From the NCBI GenBank assembly GCA_003218935.1, contig QHPA01000099.1, positions 1 to 7,895 on the forward strand: 7,895 nt of DNA, read 5' to 3'. The position numbers were made by a program, and so were the translations under genes. This stretch comes from Verrucomicrobiota bacterium. Its GTDB lineage: Bacteria > Verrucomicrobiota > Verrucomicrobiia > Limisphaerales > AV2. The notes under the pieces are model-generated. The model searched no databases, was not told the DNA's origin, and saw nothing but the letters and a program-made list of their open reading frames with translations. Positions 1 to 7,322 of this stretch are shown piece after piece (the first letter of the stretch is position 1; each line of letters begins with the position of its first letter).

Positions 1-1
1 A

Positions 2-1966
2 CGTTTTGGCGGCGATCCGAAAGTGTTGGGCCGCGTCGTCGAAATCGCGAACCGGCTTTTCACGGTCATCGGCGTCGCGCCCGCGAACTTCAACGGAGGA
101 ATGGGCGGTCTGCGATTTGATCTTTGGATTCCGGTCTCGATGTCGCCAGAGTTCACCGACACGGCGGAGGCGTTCAGCCATCGGAACTGGCGATTCCTGC
201 ACACCTACGCGCGGCTGCAATCCGGCGTCCACCGCGCGCGAGCAGAAGCAGCAGCCAGCGCCGTGATGCGGCGGTTGGAAAACGAATACGCCAACACCAA
301 CCGCGACACCGGCATCGCCGTTCTGCCGATCTGGAAATCGCCGTGGGGCGGACAGGCGGTTTTTCTTCCGTTGCTCCGCGCGCTGACGGTGGCGGCCCTG
401 TTGCTTTTACTGCTGGTCGCGGCGAATGTGGCCAACCTGCTCCTTGCCCGCGCCACAGGCCGGCAGCCGGAAATCGCGGTGCGGCTCGCCTTGGGAGCGG
501 GCCGGACGCGACTCATCCGCCAGCTTCTGACCGAAAGCGTATTGCTCGCGGGAATGGGCGGGGCGCTGGGATGTTTCTTTGCCTCCTGGGGCGTGAACCT
601 GATTTTCAAGCTGATGCCCGCGACGTATCTGCCGCTGGGCTACGACGTGCAGCTCAACGGACCCGTTTTGTTTTTCAGCGCGTTCGTGACCGTTGCCACA
701 GGGGTTTTATTCGGGCTTGCGCCCGCGTTGCAGGCCGCGAGCACGAGCCTGAACCACGCTTTGAAACAGGGCGGCCGCGCCGGCGCGCCGGCCTCGCGCC
801 GTCATTGGTTGCGCAGTTCGCTGGTGATTTCCGAAGTGGCCCTCGCGCTTGTAATGCTCGTGGGCATGACACTGTGCGCGCGGAGTCTCCAACGCGCCCG
901 CAAGATTGATCTCGGTCTCGATCCGCGCAGCGTCTGGATCGCCGGCTTTCGTCTTCCGCCAGTAGGTTATAACAATGACCGCGCGCGCGCCGTTTACCGC
1001 AGGCTTCGGCAGGAATTGGCCGCGTTGCCCGGGGTGGAGAATGTTGCGCTCGCCGACTGGCTGCCGCTCGGTTTCGAAGGCGGCTCCAGCACGCGTTTCG
1101 CCGTGGACGGCTACCAGCCTGCGCCCGGTGAACCGATGTCGTCCAGAGTGAGCGCCGTCTCGCCCGGCTACTTTCGCGCGCTGCGCGTGCCAATGGTCGC
1201 CGGACGCGAATTCGCCGATCGCGATGACACGACCGCACCGCGCGTGGTCGTGATCAACCAGTTCTTTGCGGGCCGCTATTTCGACGGACGCGACCCGCTC
1301 GGCTTAAAGCTGCGAATGTGGGACAACGAATGGACTGTCGTTGGCGTGGTGAAGGATGGCAAATACCGCGCGCTGAACGAACCTCCGCAATCCTTCGTAT
1401 ATGTTGCCGAACCACAGGTCGGCGATCGAAGCCTCGTTGCGATCGTTCGCACGAGCGGCGATCCGCATGCCATCGCGCGCGCTGCTGACCGCGCTGCGGT
1501 GGCCGTTGACCCGCTGCTCAAACCGGTCGCGGCGATGACGATGGTTGACTACACTGCCGCGGCATTTGCGGTGCCGCGAGTGGCCGCGACGCTGCTGGCC
1601 GCGCTCGGTGCGATGGCGCTGCTTCTGGCGGCGCTGGGCATTTACGGGTTGATGAGCTACTCGGTCAGCCAGCGCACGCGCGAAATCGGCGTTCGGATGG
1701 CGCTGGGCGCGCGGTCGATCGAGGTACAGCGGCTTTTTGTCAAGCAAGGCATGAGACTCACGGCCGCCGGCCTGCTTGTCGGTGTCGTCGGCGCATTCGC
1801 GGCCGCACGAGTGTTGTCAAGCCTGCTGGTCGGCGTCACAGCCAGCGACCTGCCGACCTATGCCTTGGTCGCCATCTCACTGGCTGCTGTGGCGCTGTTT
1901 GCCTGCTGGCTGCCGGCGCGACGGGCGGCGAAGGTCGATCCGATGAAGGCGCTGAGATACGAATGA
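2..1966 (+). CDS. MacB/FtsX-type duplicated permease (ADOP family), C-terminal 654 residues
   Basis: This is an inner-membrane protein of the MacB/FtsX superfamily, partial at its 5' end. The frame is open to the window edge, and the first visible residues (RFGGDP, then VLGRVVE) are the usual interior of the first periplasmic core domain, so the start and first membrane helix lie outside. Numbering from the Arg at base 2, hydrophobic segments lie near 122-148, 174-200, 221-242, 273-293, 525-553, 586-608 and 615-636. The two cytoplasmic coupling segments are at about 155-179 (EIAVRLALGAGR) and 557-579 (RTREIGVRMALGAR). The second periplasmic domain spans about 300-520. The protein ends in [17 protein letters not shown], as its neighbours do. 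The family is usually encoded without a dedicated ATPase, and none is seen here. Substrate and function are unknown. The gene looks more GC-rich by eye than those downstream. Family assignment is confident; role is not. Confidence 0.93.
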   Translation, partial: RFGGDPKVLGRVVEIANRLFTVIGVAPANFNGGMGGLRFDLWIPVSMSPEFTDTAEAFSHRNWRFLHTYARLQSGVHRARAEAAASAVMRRLENEYANTNRDTGIAVLPIWKSPWGGQAVFLPLLRALTVAALLLLLLVAANVANLLLARATGRQPEIAVRLALGAGRTRLIRQLLTESVLLAGMGGALGCFFASWGVNLIFKLMPATYLPLGYDVQLNGPVLFFSAFVTVATGVLFGLAPALQAASTSLNHALKQGGRAGAPASRRHWLRSSLVISEVALALVMLVGMTLCARSLQRARKIDLGLDPRSVWIAGFRLPPVGYNNDRARAVYRRLRQELAALPGVENVALADWLPLGFEGGSSTRFAVDGYQPAPGEPMSSRVSAVSPGYFRALRVPMVAGREFADRDDTTAPRVVVINQFFAGRYFDGRDPLGLKLRMWDNEWTVVGVVKDGKYRALNEPPQSFVYVAEPQVGDRSLVAIVRTSGDPHAIARAADRAAVAVDPLLKPVAAMTMVDYTAAAFAVPRVAATLLAALGAMALLLAALGIYGLMSYSVSQRTREIGVRMALGARSIEVQRLFVKQGMRLTAAGLLVGVVGAFAAARVLSSLLVGVTASDLPTYALVAISLAAVALFACWLPARRAAKVDPMKALRYE

Positions 1967-1988
1967 CGAATGACGAAATCCGAATGAC
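1961..1988 (+). repeat. GAATGAC heptad tandem repeat across the gene 1 stop
   Basis: Four consecutive 7-base units read GAATGAC (1961-1967), GAATGAC (1968-1974), GAAATCC (1975-1981, degenerate) and GAATGAC (1982-1988). The first unit contains the stop codon of permease 1, so the array begins inside the coding sequence and fills most of the short gap before permease 2. From memory, similar heptads are common between genes in Verrucomicrobia and Planctomycetes genomes, where spurious proteins rich in MTNDEIR or FVIRHS are predicted from them. That point is recollection, not something this window shows. Confidence 0.7.
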
Positions 1989-2007
1989 TACTGACCACGA
2001 ACCATGA
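1963..2007 (+). other. 14-codon mini-ORF bridging genes 1 and 2 (possible translational coupling)
   Basis: An ATG at 1963 opens a frame encoding MTNDEIRMTTDHEP and stops at TGA 2005-2007. Its start overlaps the TGA of permease 1 as ATGA (1963-1966), and its stop overlaps the ATG of permease 2 as ATGA (2004-2007). Ribosomes could in principle terminate, reinitiate, and be delivered to the start of permease 2, which has no visible Shine-Dalgarno. A weak AAGG at 1946-1949 and a GAG at 1954-1956 precede the mini-ORF. Because the sequence is largely the heptad repeat, the open frame may be coincidental. I do not claim the peptide is functional. Confidence 0.25.
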
Positions 2008-4565
2008 ACGATTTGAAATTCGCCTTTCGCCAACTGCTGAAGAACCCCGGGTTCAGCGCCGTGGCGATACTGGCACTGGCCATCGGGATCGCCGTAAACA
2101 CCGCCATCTTCACAGCCTACAACGCTGTCGCCTTGCGCCCCATCCAGGCGACGAAGCCGGACAGCCTGGTCAACATCCACGTATCGACGCTCGCAGACCA
2201 CTACGGCGGTCGAGCGTTCAGCTACCCTGACTATGTTCACTACCGCGACCACAACAGCGTCTTCTCTGGCCTGATTGCAGCGTCGGGGACTGGATTGACG
2301 CTGAATGACGCGCCGGAAGCGAGTAACACCGCTGCCGCAGGCGGGGGAATCTCCGGCATTGCAGGCATTCGCTTTTTCCAGCAAATGGCCGGCAGTGCCG
2401 AGCTGATTCGCGCGGCCCTGGTCTCAGAAAACTACTTCTCGGTGCTCGGGATTAATCCCGCGATGGGTCGCACTTTTACTCTGGAAGAGGCGCGCACGGC
2501 TTCCCCAGTCGTGATACTCAGCTACAACTTTTGGGAGCGCCGTTTCAGTTCCGACGGGGAAATTCTGGGCAAGACGGTCAAGCTCAACGGCAAGTCATTC
2601 ACGGTAATCGGGCTTACGCCAAAAGATTTCATGGGAACGTACCAGAACGTGCCCAGCGTCTGGCTTCCGATCGGCGCTTTTCCCGTGCTGGAACCGGGAC
2701 GAGACGTAGTCCGCAACCGTGAGGACGACTGCTGTGGCTTAATTGGCCGTCTGAAGCCGGGCGTTACGATGCAAAAAGCGCAAGCCGAAATGATGGTGCT
2801 GGCCGACCAATTGAGGCGCACTTATCCGATCAGCTCCGAGAAGAGCAAGCCCGTTACGATCACGCTGACTCCAGGTTCGCCATTCGGATTTCGACCAACC
2901 GCCCAGGAGATGACAGTCGTGGGATTGGTTATGGGCGCGGTGGCCCTGGTGCTGCTGATTGCCTGCGCCAATGTTGCTGGACTGCAGTTGGCGAGGTCAG
3001 TGGCACGTCAGAAGGAGATCGGAGTGCGCTCGGCGCTCGGGGCCAGCCGCTGGAGACTGATACGGCAGTTGCTGACCGAAGCCACAGTGCTCGCGGTGCT
3101 GGCTGGCGGCGTCGGGCTGCTGTTTGCCTGGTGGGCGATGCGATTTCTGGTTGCAGCGATTTCGAATTCTCTGCCTGCTGTGTGGGGCACGCTCGCTCTC
3201 GAAGTCGATCCAGACTTCCGTGTGTTTGGCTATACCTTGATCGTCGCCTTGTTCGCCGGAATTCTGTTCGGTCTCGCGCCGGCGCTTGAAGCATCGAAGC
3301 CTAACCTGCTATTGGTTCTTAAGGAGGAAGGCGCCGCGCTTGGAGTGAAATTGCGCAAATCGCGGATGCGCGACCTCCTGATTACGACTCAAGTGGCCAT
3401 TTGCCTGACGCTGCTGATCGCCGCCGGGCTGCTGGCCCGAGGCTCATCCCGAGCCCTGAGAGTTGAACCAGGATTCGAGACCAAAAGAGTCCTCGGCTTG
3501 GGCATCGAGATGCCGCCTGGTCTTGGATACGACGCAAAGAAGAGCGGCGCAATCGTGGGACAACTCGCTGAGCGTTTCGGCAGCGTGCCAGGAGTAAGGT
3601 CCGTGGCTCGGGGCAGGGCGCCACTGTTCGGCGGCCTGCGGAGGGCCGCCGTTTTGCTGGACGGATCACGAGAGGAATCAAAGGAACCAGCTCCCACGGT
3701 GAATTACAGCTACGTGACACCCAATTACTTCGATACCCTGAGTATCCCGATTATGGAAGGGCGCACCTTTACCGATCAAGAAGCTCGCGCTGGGGCACCG
3801 GTGACCGTCATCAGCAAGGCGACGGCGCGGAAGTTCTGGCCGGGCCAGAGCGCCATCGGGAAGCAGGTCACTCTTGATGCGTCCAGGCAATTTCACACTT
3901 CCGATGAGCCTTACCCGACGGGTCACCCCTTCGAGGTAATCGGCGTCACGCCTGATCTTCGCAGCGTCTGGCTGAGCGAGCCAGACTCCGATTACTTCTA
4001 TATGCCCATGCCTGCGGACAGTTATTACGAAAGCATGCTGGTGAGAGCGGAAAACGATCCCAACGCATTGATGGCTGCGCTCGGGCGTGAAGTTAAGGCC
4101 GTCGATCCTAACGTGATCGTCTACGCCGAGACTCTGGACGGGTTCTTGACGAACAACCCGGCCTTTGTCTTCTCGCGAATCGGAGCCATCCTTTCCACCA
4201 TCATCGGGTTGCTGGGGTTGCTGCTCGCTTCCGTGGGGATTTACAGCATGGTGAGCTACACGGTCGTGCGGCGCACGCACGAGGTCGGCATCCGCATGGC
4301 GTTGGGAGCGCGAAGAACTGACGTCCTGCGGCTGGTTTTGCGTGAGAGCATGAGGCCGGTGGCGTTGGGGATGATGGTAGGACTCGCCGCCTCAGCCGCG
4401 GCGTCGCGGTTCCTTGGCGCTCTGCTCTTCGGGCTTAGCTCTCTTGACCCCTTCGCTTTTGCGGGTGTTTCCGTTTTCCTATGTACTGTTGCCCTCCTCG
4501 CGAGCTACCTCCCCGCGCGCCGCGCGACGAGTGTCGATCCGATGCAGGCATTGCGTTATGAGTAA
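2004..4565 (+). CDS. MacB/FtsX-type duplicated permease (ADOP family), complete, 853 aa
   Basis: This is a complete inner-membrane permease-like protein with the two-fold MacB plan. A short cytoplasmic N-terminus ([17 protein letters not shown]) leads to helix 1 (about 18-42). The first periplasmic core domain (about 45-300) carries VSENYFSVLGINPAMGR and FSSDGEILGKTVKLNGKSF. Helices follow at about 303-328, 358-385 and 407-430, and helix 5 (457-478) opens the second half. The second core domain (about 485-720) contains VTPNYFDTLSIPIMEGRTF. Helices at about 724-751, 783-810 and 813-836 precede the terminal PARRATSVDPMQALRYE. Coupling segments are at 334-357 and 756-779. Compared with permease 3, it has a Gly/Ala-rich insert at about 106-132 and a vicinal Cys pair at 243-244. 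The ATG at 2004 was chosen because it begins the family's conserved N-terminus; no Shine-Dalgarno precedes it. It probably shares a transcript with permease 1, 37 bases upstream. Substrate is unknown. Confidence 0.95.
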   Translation: MNDLKFAFRQLLKNPGFSAVAILALAIGIAVNTAIFTAYNAVALRPIQATKPDSLVNIHVSTLADHYGGRAFSYPDYVHYRDHNSVFSGLIAASGTGLTLNDAPEASNTAAAGGGISGIAGIRFFQQMAGSAELIRAALVSENYFSVLGINPAMGRTFTLEEARTASPVVILSYNFWERRFSSDGEILGKTVKLNGKSFTVIGLTPKDFMGTYQNVPSVWLPIGAFPVLEPGRDVVRNREDDCCGLIGRLKPGVTMQKAQAEMMVLADQLRRTYPISSEKSKPVTITLTPGSPFGFRPTAQEMTVVGLVMGAVALVLLIACANVAGLQLARSVARQKEIGVRSALGASRWRLIRQLLTEATVLAVLAGGVGLLFAWWAMRFLVAAISNSLPAVWGTLALEVDPDFRVFGYTLIVALFAGILFGLAPALEASKPNLLLVLKEEGAALGVKLRKSRMRDLLITTQVAICLTLLIAAGLLARGSSRALRVEPGFETKRVLGLGIEMPPGLGYDAKKSGAIVGQLAERFGSVPGVRSVARGRAPLFGGLRRAAVLLDGSREESKEPAPTVNYSYVTPNYFDTLSIPIMEGRTFTDQEARAGAPVTVISKATARKFWPGQSAIGKQVTLDASRQFHTSDEPYPTGHPFEVIGVTPDLRSVWLSEPDSDYFYMPMPADSYYESMLVRAENDPNALMAALGREVKAVDPNVIVYAETLDGFLTNNPAFVFSRIGAILSTIIGLLGLLLASVGIYSMVSYTVVRRTHEVGIRMALGARRTDVLRLVLRESMRPVALGMMVGLAASAAASRFLGALLFGLSSLDPFAFAGVSVFLCTVALLASYLPARRATSVDPMQALRYE

Positions 4566-4570
4566 CGCCC

Positions 4571-4602
4571 GTTGAAGCGTTGAACCGTTAAAACGTGAAA
4601 CT
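4571..4602 (+). repeat. Degenerate octad array, forward copy
   Basis: Four consecutive 8-base units read GTTGAAGC (4571-4578), GTTGAACC (4579-4586), GTTAAAAC (4587-4594) and GTGAAACT (4595-4602). The array starts 5 bases after the stop of permease 2. The second unit and most of the third form the left arm of the inverted repeat. Octads of this kind appear to be an intergenic repeat type distinct from the heptads at 1961-1988. Confidence 0.6.
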
Positions 4603-4633
4603 GAATTGCCAAAGCTCTTTCGCCGACTCTGCC

Positions 4634-4658
4634 GATTTAACGGTTCAACTCTTTTAAC
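4634..4658 (-). repeat. Degenerate octad array, inverted copy
   Basis: Read on the minus strand, this segment gives GTTAAAAG, A, GTTGAACC and GTTAAATC: the same octad type as at 4571-4602, in opposite orientation and with one extra base after the first unit. GTTGAACC-GTTAAA is identical in both copies and forms the stem of the terminator-like hairpin. Confidence 0.55.
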
Positions 4659-4673
4659 GCTTTTTTTGTAACC

Positions 4674-4689
4674 ATTTGCAAAAGCAAAT
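4674..4689. repeat. Perfect 6-bp hairpin with AAAA loop
   Basis: ATTTGC (4674-4679), AAAA (4680-4683) and GCAAAT (4684-4689) form a perfect inverted repeat 6 bases after the T-run. It could be a protein-binding dyad or a small hairpin at the 5' side of the promoter region for permease 3. There is no evidence for which, and an inverted repeat of this length can occur by chance in AT-rich DNA. Confidence 0.4.
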
Positions 4690-4863
4690 ACTACGTTCGC
4701 AAAATCAAAGTGCTAAAAACTCGCGGAAGCGAACAAAAACGAAAAGGAACGAACAAAAGTTGTCAGCAATTGTCATCAAAAAGCAACGGTCTCAACCATG
4801 TTCAGATTTATGCTGGGACGAAGGGAAGTGTGTCGCCGCTCCGGGCCTTGAGAATCGTCGAAA

Positions 4864-4876
4864 ATGTCTCAGACAT
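4864..4876. promoter_or_regulatory. ATGTCT-C-AGACAT dyad upstream of permease 3 (possible operator)
   Basis: ATGTCT (4864-4869) and AGACAT (4871-4876) are perfect inverted repeats around a single C, ending 10 bases before the ATG of permease 3. The outer bases read ATGT-N5-ACAT. PadR-family repressors are described as binding ATGT/ACAT half-sites with longer spacing, and PadR-like regulators are often encoded near ADOP genes. That association is from memory. No regulator gene is in the window, so the operator role is inference. Confidence 0.3.
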
Positions 4877-4886
4877 CACGCCCGAC

Positions 4887-7322
4887 ATGCTTAACGACCT
4901 TCGCTACGCTTTCCGCCAGTTGCTGAAGAACCCCGGCTTCACCGCAGTGGCCGTGCTCACGCTTGCACTCGGCATCGGCGCCAACACGGCCATTTTCAGC
5001 GTTGTGAACGGGGTACTGCTTCGACCACTGCCGATTCAAGAGCCGGATCGGGTGGTCCAAGTTTGGGAGACTTGGCGAGGTGAAGGCACTGCGCCGGTGG
5101 CCTGGCCGAAGTTCATCGAATGGAAACAACAAAGCCAATGCTTCGAAGCCATCGCAGGTTGTAATTGGGGCGAAAGCTTTGTCTTTGCGACTGGTGACAA
5201 GCCTGAGTTGATCGCGGGTCGAGCCGTTTCGTCCGACTTCTTTTCCGTTCTGAAAGTTCAACCGCTTAAAGGGCGGAGCTTCCGTCCGGAAGACCAAAAA
5301 GCCGGCGCGCCTCCAGTCGCGATGATCACGCACAACTTGTGGGCGAGCCGGTTCAACTCCGATCCGGAGATCGTCGGCCGTACGATTCAACTCAGTTCCA
5401 AAAGCTACACGATCGTTGGCGTGTTGCCGCCGGGATTTCAGATGGCCAACAAGGCCCAGGTGTTTGTGCCGAAGATCGAGGAAGGCGAACTGCTAACAGA
5501 ACGGGAAGATCATTCCTACCAGGTCGTGGCTCGCCTTAAATCCGGCAAGACATTTCAAGAGGCGGAGACTGAGCTGAACACCATAGCTGCCCGTCTTGAG
5601 AGCCAATATCCCAAGACAGACAAGAACTGGAAGGTTAAGCTCGTGCCGCTACGCGAACAACTCGCCGGCGACCTTCGATCCACGCTGATGATTCTGCTGG
5701 GCGCGGTGGCGTTCGTTCTTTTGATCGCGTGCGCCAACCTTGCCGGCTTGGTGTTGGCCCGGACGACGGCGCGCCGCAAGGAGATAGCGATCCGAGCGGC
5801 GTTGGGCGCTGGTCGCTGGCGAGTAATCCGCCAACTGATTACCGAAAGTGTCGTGCTGGCGGCGCTGGGAGGAGCATTAGGCGTTATGTTGGCCCATGTG
5901 TTGATTGGGCTTCTGCGAGTGGTGCGACCTGATCTCGAAGCCGTCCATCCCTGGAACGTGTCGATGGGCACCCCCATCGGACTCGACTACACCGTTCTCG
6001 GCTTCACGTCCTTGCTGGCCGTCTTGGCCGGGATTTTGTTTGGGCTTGCTCCGGCTTTTACCGCGTCAAGGGCCGCATTGTCTGAGGCGCTCAAGGAAGG
6101 CGAACGCGGAACCAGCCAAGGCGTTGGGCACAACCGGCTTCGCAGCGTATTTGTCACGGGTGAAATGGCGCTCGCCCTGATGTTATTGGTGGGCGCCGGT
6201 CTGATGGTGCGGACCGTTTGGAAAATTTCAGAGATAAAACCCGGCTTTGAGACGGTGAATGTTCTCACGTTTAATCTGGACCCGCCGCGGGCCAAATATA
6301 CAGATCGCAACCAAAGGGCGCGCTTTTTCAACCAACTCTGCGAGCGCCTTCGCGACATTCCGGGTGTGGAAGCCGCCGGTGGGATACTTTACCTGCCGAT
6401 GGGTGGTGGCAATTCGTCGCTGACAACCAAAGTGTTCGGCCGCCCTCCGCTTCCGGAAGGACAGAACGCCCCCAACTACCGCCTGGTCACGCCGGAGTAT
6501 TTCCATGCTATGGGCATTCCTTTGTTGCGCGGCCGCGATTTCTCGGAACGCGATACAACCAATTCCACGCTGGTTGTCATCGTCAACGAAACCTTCGCCA
6601 GCCAGGTGTTTCCCAACCAGAATCCCCTGGGGCAGCGGCTTGGGATAGGAGATGGCTGGTGGCGCGATGGGGATCATCTTCCGCGCGAGATTATCGGGGT
6701 GGTGAAGAGCGTTCGCCAGATGGACCTGACGCAACAACCCGCGCCGGAAATCTACGTGCCCCACTCACAGAGCCTCTGGTACTACGGACTGAATCTGGTC
6801 GTCCGCACGAAAGTCAAGCCCGCGAGTCTCATCCCGACCGTGCGCAATGTCGTGCGAGAGTTGGATAAAGATCAAGCGATCGGGGAGTTCAACACCATGG
6901 AGCAAATCGTCACGCAGTCCATAGCTTCGCAGAGATTCAATGCAGGCCTGTTTGGCGGGTTCGCGGCGCTGGCGATGGTTCTGGCGGCCATCGGAATTTA
7001 TGGCGTGCTGGCTTATTCGGTTGGCCAGCGGACGCGCGAGATTGGATTGCGCATGGCCTTGGGCGCGCAACGAGGCGACGTGCTGGGGTTGGTGTTGCGC
7101 CAAGGCATGACACTTACCGCTCTGGGCACGGTGTTGGGGTTGGCCGGCGCGCTGGCGCTGACCCGCATCCTGCGCAGCCTGCTCTTCGGGATCAGTGCGA
7201 CCGATCCGACCACGTTACTGAGCGTCACTTTGCTGCTGGCTGTGGTGGCGTTTCTAGCGTGTTATTTTCCCGCCCGTCGCGCGGCCAAGGTTGATCCAAT
7301 GGAGGCCTTACGTTATGAATGA
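4887..7322 (+). CDS. MacB/FtsX-type duplicated permease (ADOP family), complete, 811 aa
   Basis: This complete permease-like protein is the most canonical of the array and close to the usual ADOP length. The N-terminus [18 protein letters not shown] leads to helix 1 (about 19-41). The first periplasmic core domain (about 45-260) contains [19 protein letters not shown] and [14 protein letters not shown]. Helices follow near 264-290, 320-345 and 368-391, then helix 5 (421-443). The second core domain (about 450-680) contains [19 protein letters not shown]. Helices near 684-710, 741-766 and 772-795 come before the terminal [17 protein letters not shown]. Coupling segments are at about 297-318 ([14 protein letters not shown]) and 714-737 ([15 protein letters not shown]). 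The ATG at 4887 was chosen because it begins the conserved N-terminus; the frame is open upstream to 4710, but that part has no family resemblance. No Shine-Dalgarno is visible. The stop overlaps the start of permease 4 by 8 bases. Substrate is unknown, and no ATPase partner is seen. Confidence 0.95.
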   Translation: MLNDLRYAFRQLLKNPGFTAVAVLTLALGIGANTAIFSVVNGVLLRPLPIQEPDRVVQVWETWRGEGTAPVAWPKFIEWKQQSQCFEAIAGCNWGESFVFATGDKPELIAGRAVSSDFFSVLKVQPLKGRSFRPEDQKAGAPPVAMITHNLWASRFNSDPEIVGRTIQLSSKSYTIVGVLPPGFQMANKAQVFVPKIEEGELLTEREDHSYQVVARLKSGKTFQEAETELNTIAARLESQYPKTDKNWKVKLVPLREQLAGDLRSTLMILLGAVAFVLLIACANLAGLVLARTTARRKEIAIRAALGAGRWRVIRQLITESVVLAALGGALGVMLAHVLIGLLRVVRPDLEAVHPWNVSMGTPIGLDYTVLGFTSLLAVLAGILFGLAPAFTASRAALSEALKEGERGTSQGVGHNRLRSVFVTGEMALALMLLVGAGLMVRTVWKISEIKPGFETVNVLTFNLDPPRAKYTDRNQRARFFNQLCERLRDIPGVEAAGGILYLPMGGGNSSLTTKVFGRPPLPEGQNAPNYRLVTPEYFHAMGIPLLRGRDFSERDTTNSTLVVIVNETFASQVFPNQNPLGQRLGIGDGWWRDGDHLPREIIGVVKSVRQMDLTQQPAPEIYVPHSQSLWYYGLNLVVRTKVKPASLIPTVRNVVRELDKDQAIGEFNTMEQIVTQSIASQRFNAGLFGGFAALAMVLAAIGIYGVLAYSVGQRTREIGLRMALGAQRGDVLGLVLRQGMTLTALGTVLGLAGALALTRILRSLLFGISATDPTTLLSVTLLLAVVAFLACYFPARRAAKVDPMEALRYE
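7301..7305 (+). promoter_or_regulatory. GGAGG ribosome binding site of permease 4, inside gene 3
   Basis: GGAGG lies 9 bases before the ATG at 7315, within the codons for Met-Glu-Ala of permease 3's terminal PMEALRYE motif. It decides the start of permease 4 in favour of 7315 rather than an upstream in-frame ATG at 7291. Together with the 8-base overlap (7315-7322) it suggests translational coupling of genes 3 and 4. It is the only clear Shine-Dalgarno at a gene start in the window. Confidence 0.65.

Larger units (their letters stand above)
4571..4667 (+). terminator. Terminator-like inverted repeat plus T-run after permease 2
   Basis: GTTGAACCGTTAAA (4579-4592) is perfectly complementary to TTTAACGGTTCAAC (4636-4649), giving a 14-bp stem with a 43-base loop. 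Three further pairs are possible outside a mismatch (4575-4577 with 4651-4653). Seven T residues follow at 4661-4667. The position, just beyond the stop of permease 2, suits a factor-independent terminator. The AU-rich stem, the long loop and the 11-base gap between stem and T-run are atypical, so it may simply be two inverted copies of a repeat. Termination is inferred. Confidence 0.45.
4566..4886. other. 321-base intergenic region between permeases 2 and 3
   Basis: I see no convincing gene here. In order it holds octad arrays in inverted orientation with a T-run (4571-4667), a perfect 16-base hairpin (4674-4689), an A-rich stretch on the + strand (about 4680-4790), and a 13-base dyad (4864-4876) just before the start of permease 3. 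The A-rich part has two CGAACAAAA copies (4730-4738 and 4750-4758, 20 bases apart) and two TTGTCA copies (4760-4765 and 4770-4775, 10 bases apart). The terminator-like element followed by A-rich DNA suggests that one transcript ends here and the promoter for permeases 3-4 lies here. I could not identify a good -35/-10 pair. The frame of permease 3 is open upstream to 4710, but that peptide is low in complexity and does not resemble the family. Confidence 0.7.

Noticed and set aside
23..25. GTG at 23 as the start of permease 1.
   Set aside because: The frame stays open to the window edge and encodes conserved interior sequence (RFGGDP) upstream of it; the helix 1 region must lie further upstream.
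124..909. A 261-codon plus-strand frame inside permease 1.
   Set aside because: It is an Arg/Ala-rich out-of-frame shadow of the conserved permease frame.
980..990. An alternating CG run in permease 1 as a Z-DNA element.
   Set aside because: It encodes ordinary Arg-Ala codons in a GC-rich gene, and nothing else points to a structural role.
675..1238. Long minus-strand open frames, here and at 3678-4280, 6228-6764 and elsewhere.
   Set aside because: They lie opposite well-supported permease genes in high-GC DNA, are Arg-rich or lack recognisable domains, and have no separate support.
4760..4814. TTGTCA and TATGCT elements as a sigma-70 promoter for permease 3.
   Set aside because: Spacing from either TTGTCA to TATGCT is far too long, and no -10-like hexamer lies about 17 bases after either copy.
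4710..4886. In-frame N-terminal extension of permease 3 by 59 residues.
   Set aside because: The extension is low in complexity, rich in Lys, Ser, Arg and Asn, and resembles nothing in the family. The conserved N-terminus begins at the ATG at 4887, matching permeases 2 and 4.
4676..4894. A 72-codon frame in the intergenic region.
   Set aside because: Composition is Lys/Arg/Gln-rich and repetitive, there is no ribosome binding site, it runs into permease 3, and no family is recognised.
7291..7293. ATG at 7291 as the start of permease 4.
   Set aside because: It would add eight non-family residues. The ATG at 7315 has GGAGG at good spacing and matches the family start MNDL.
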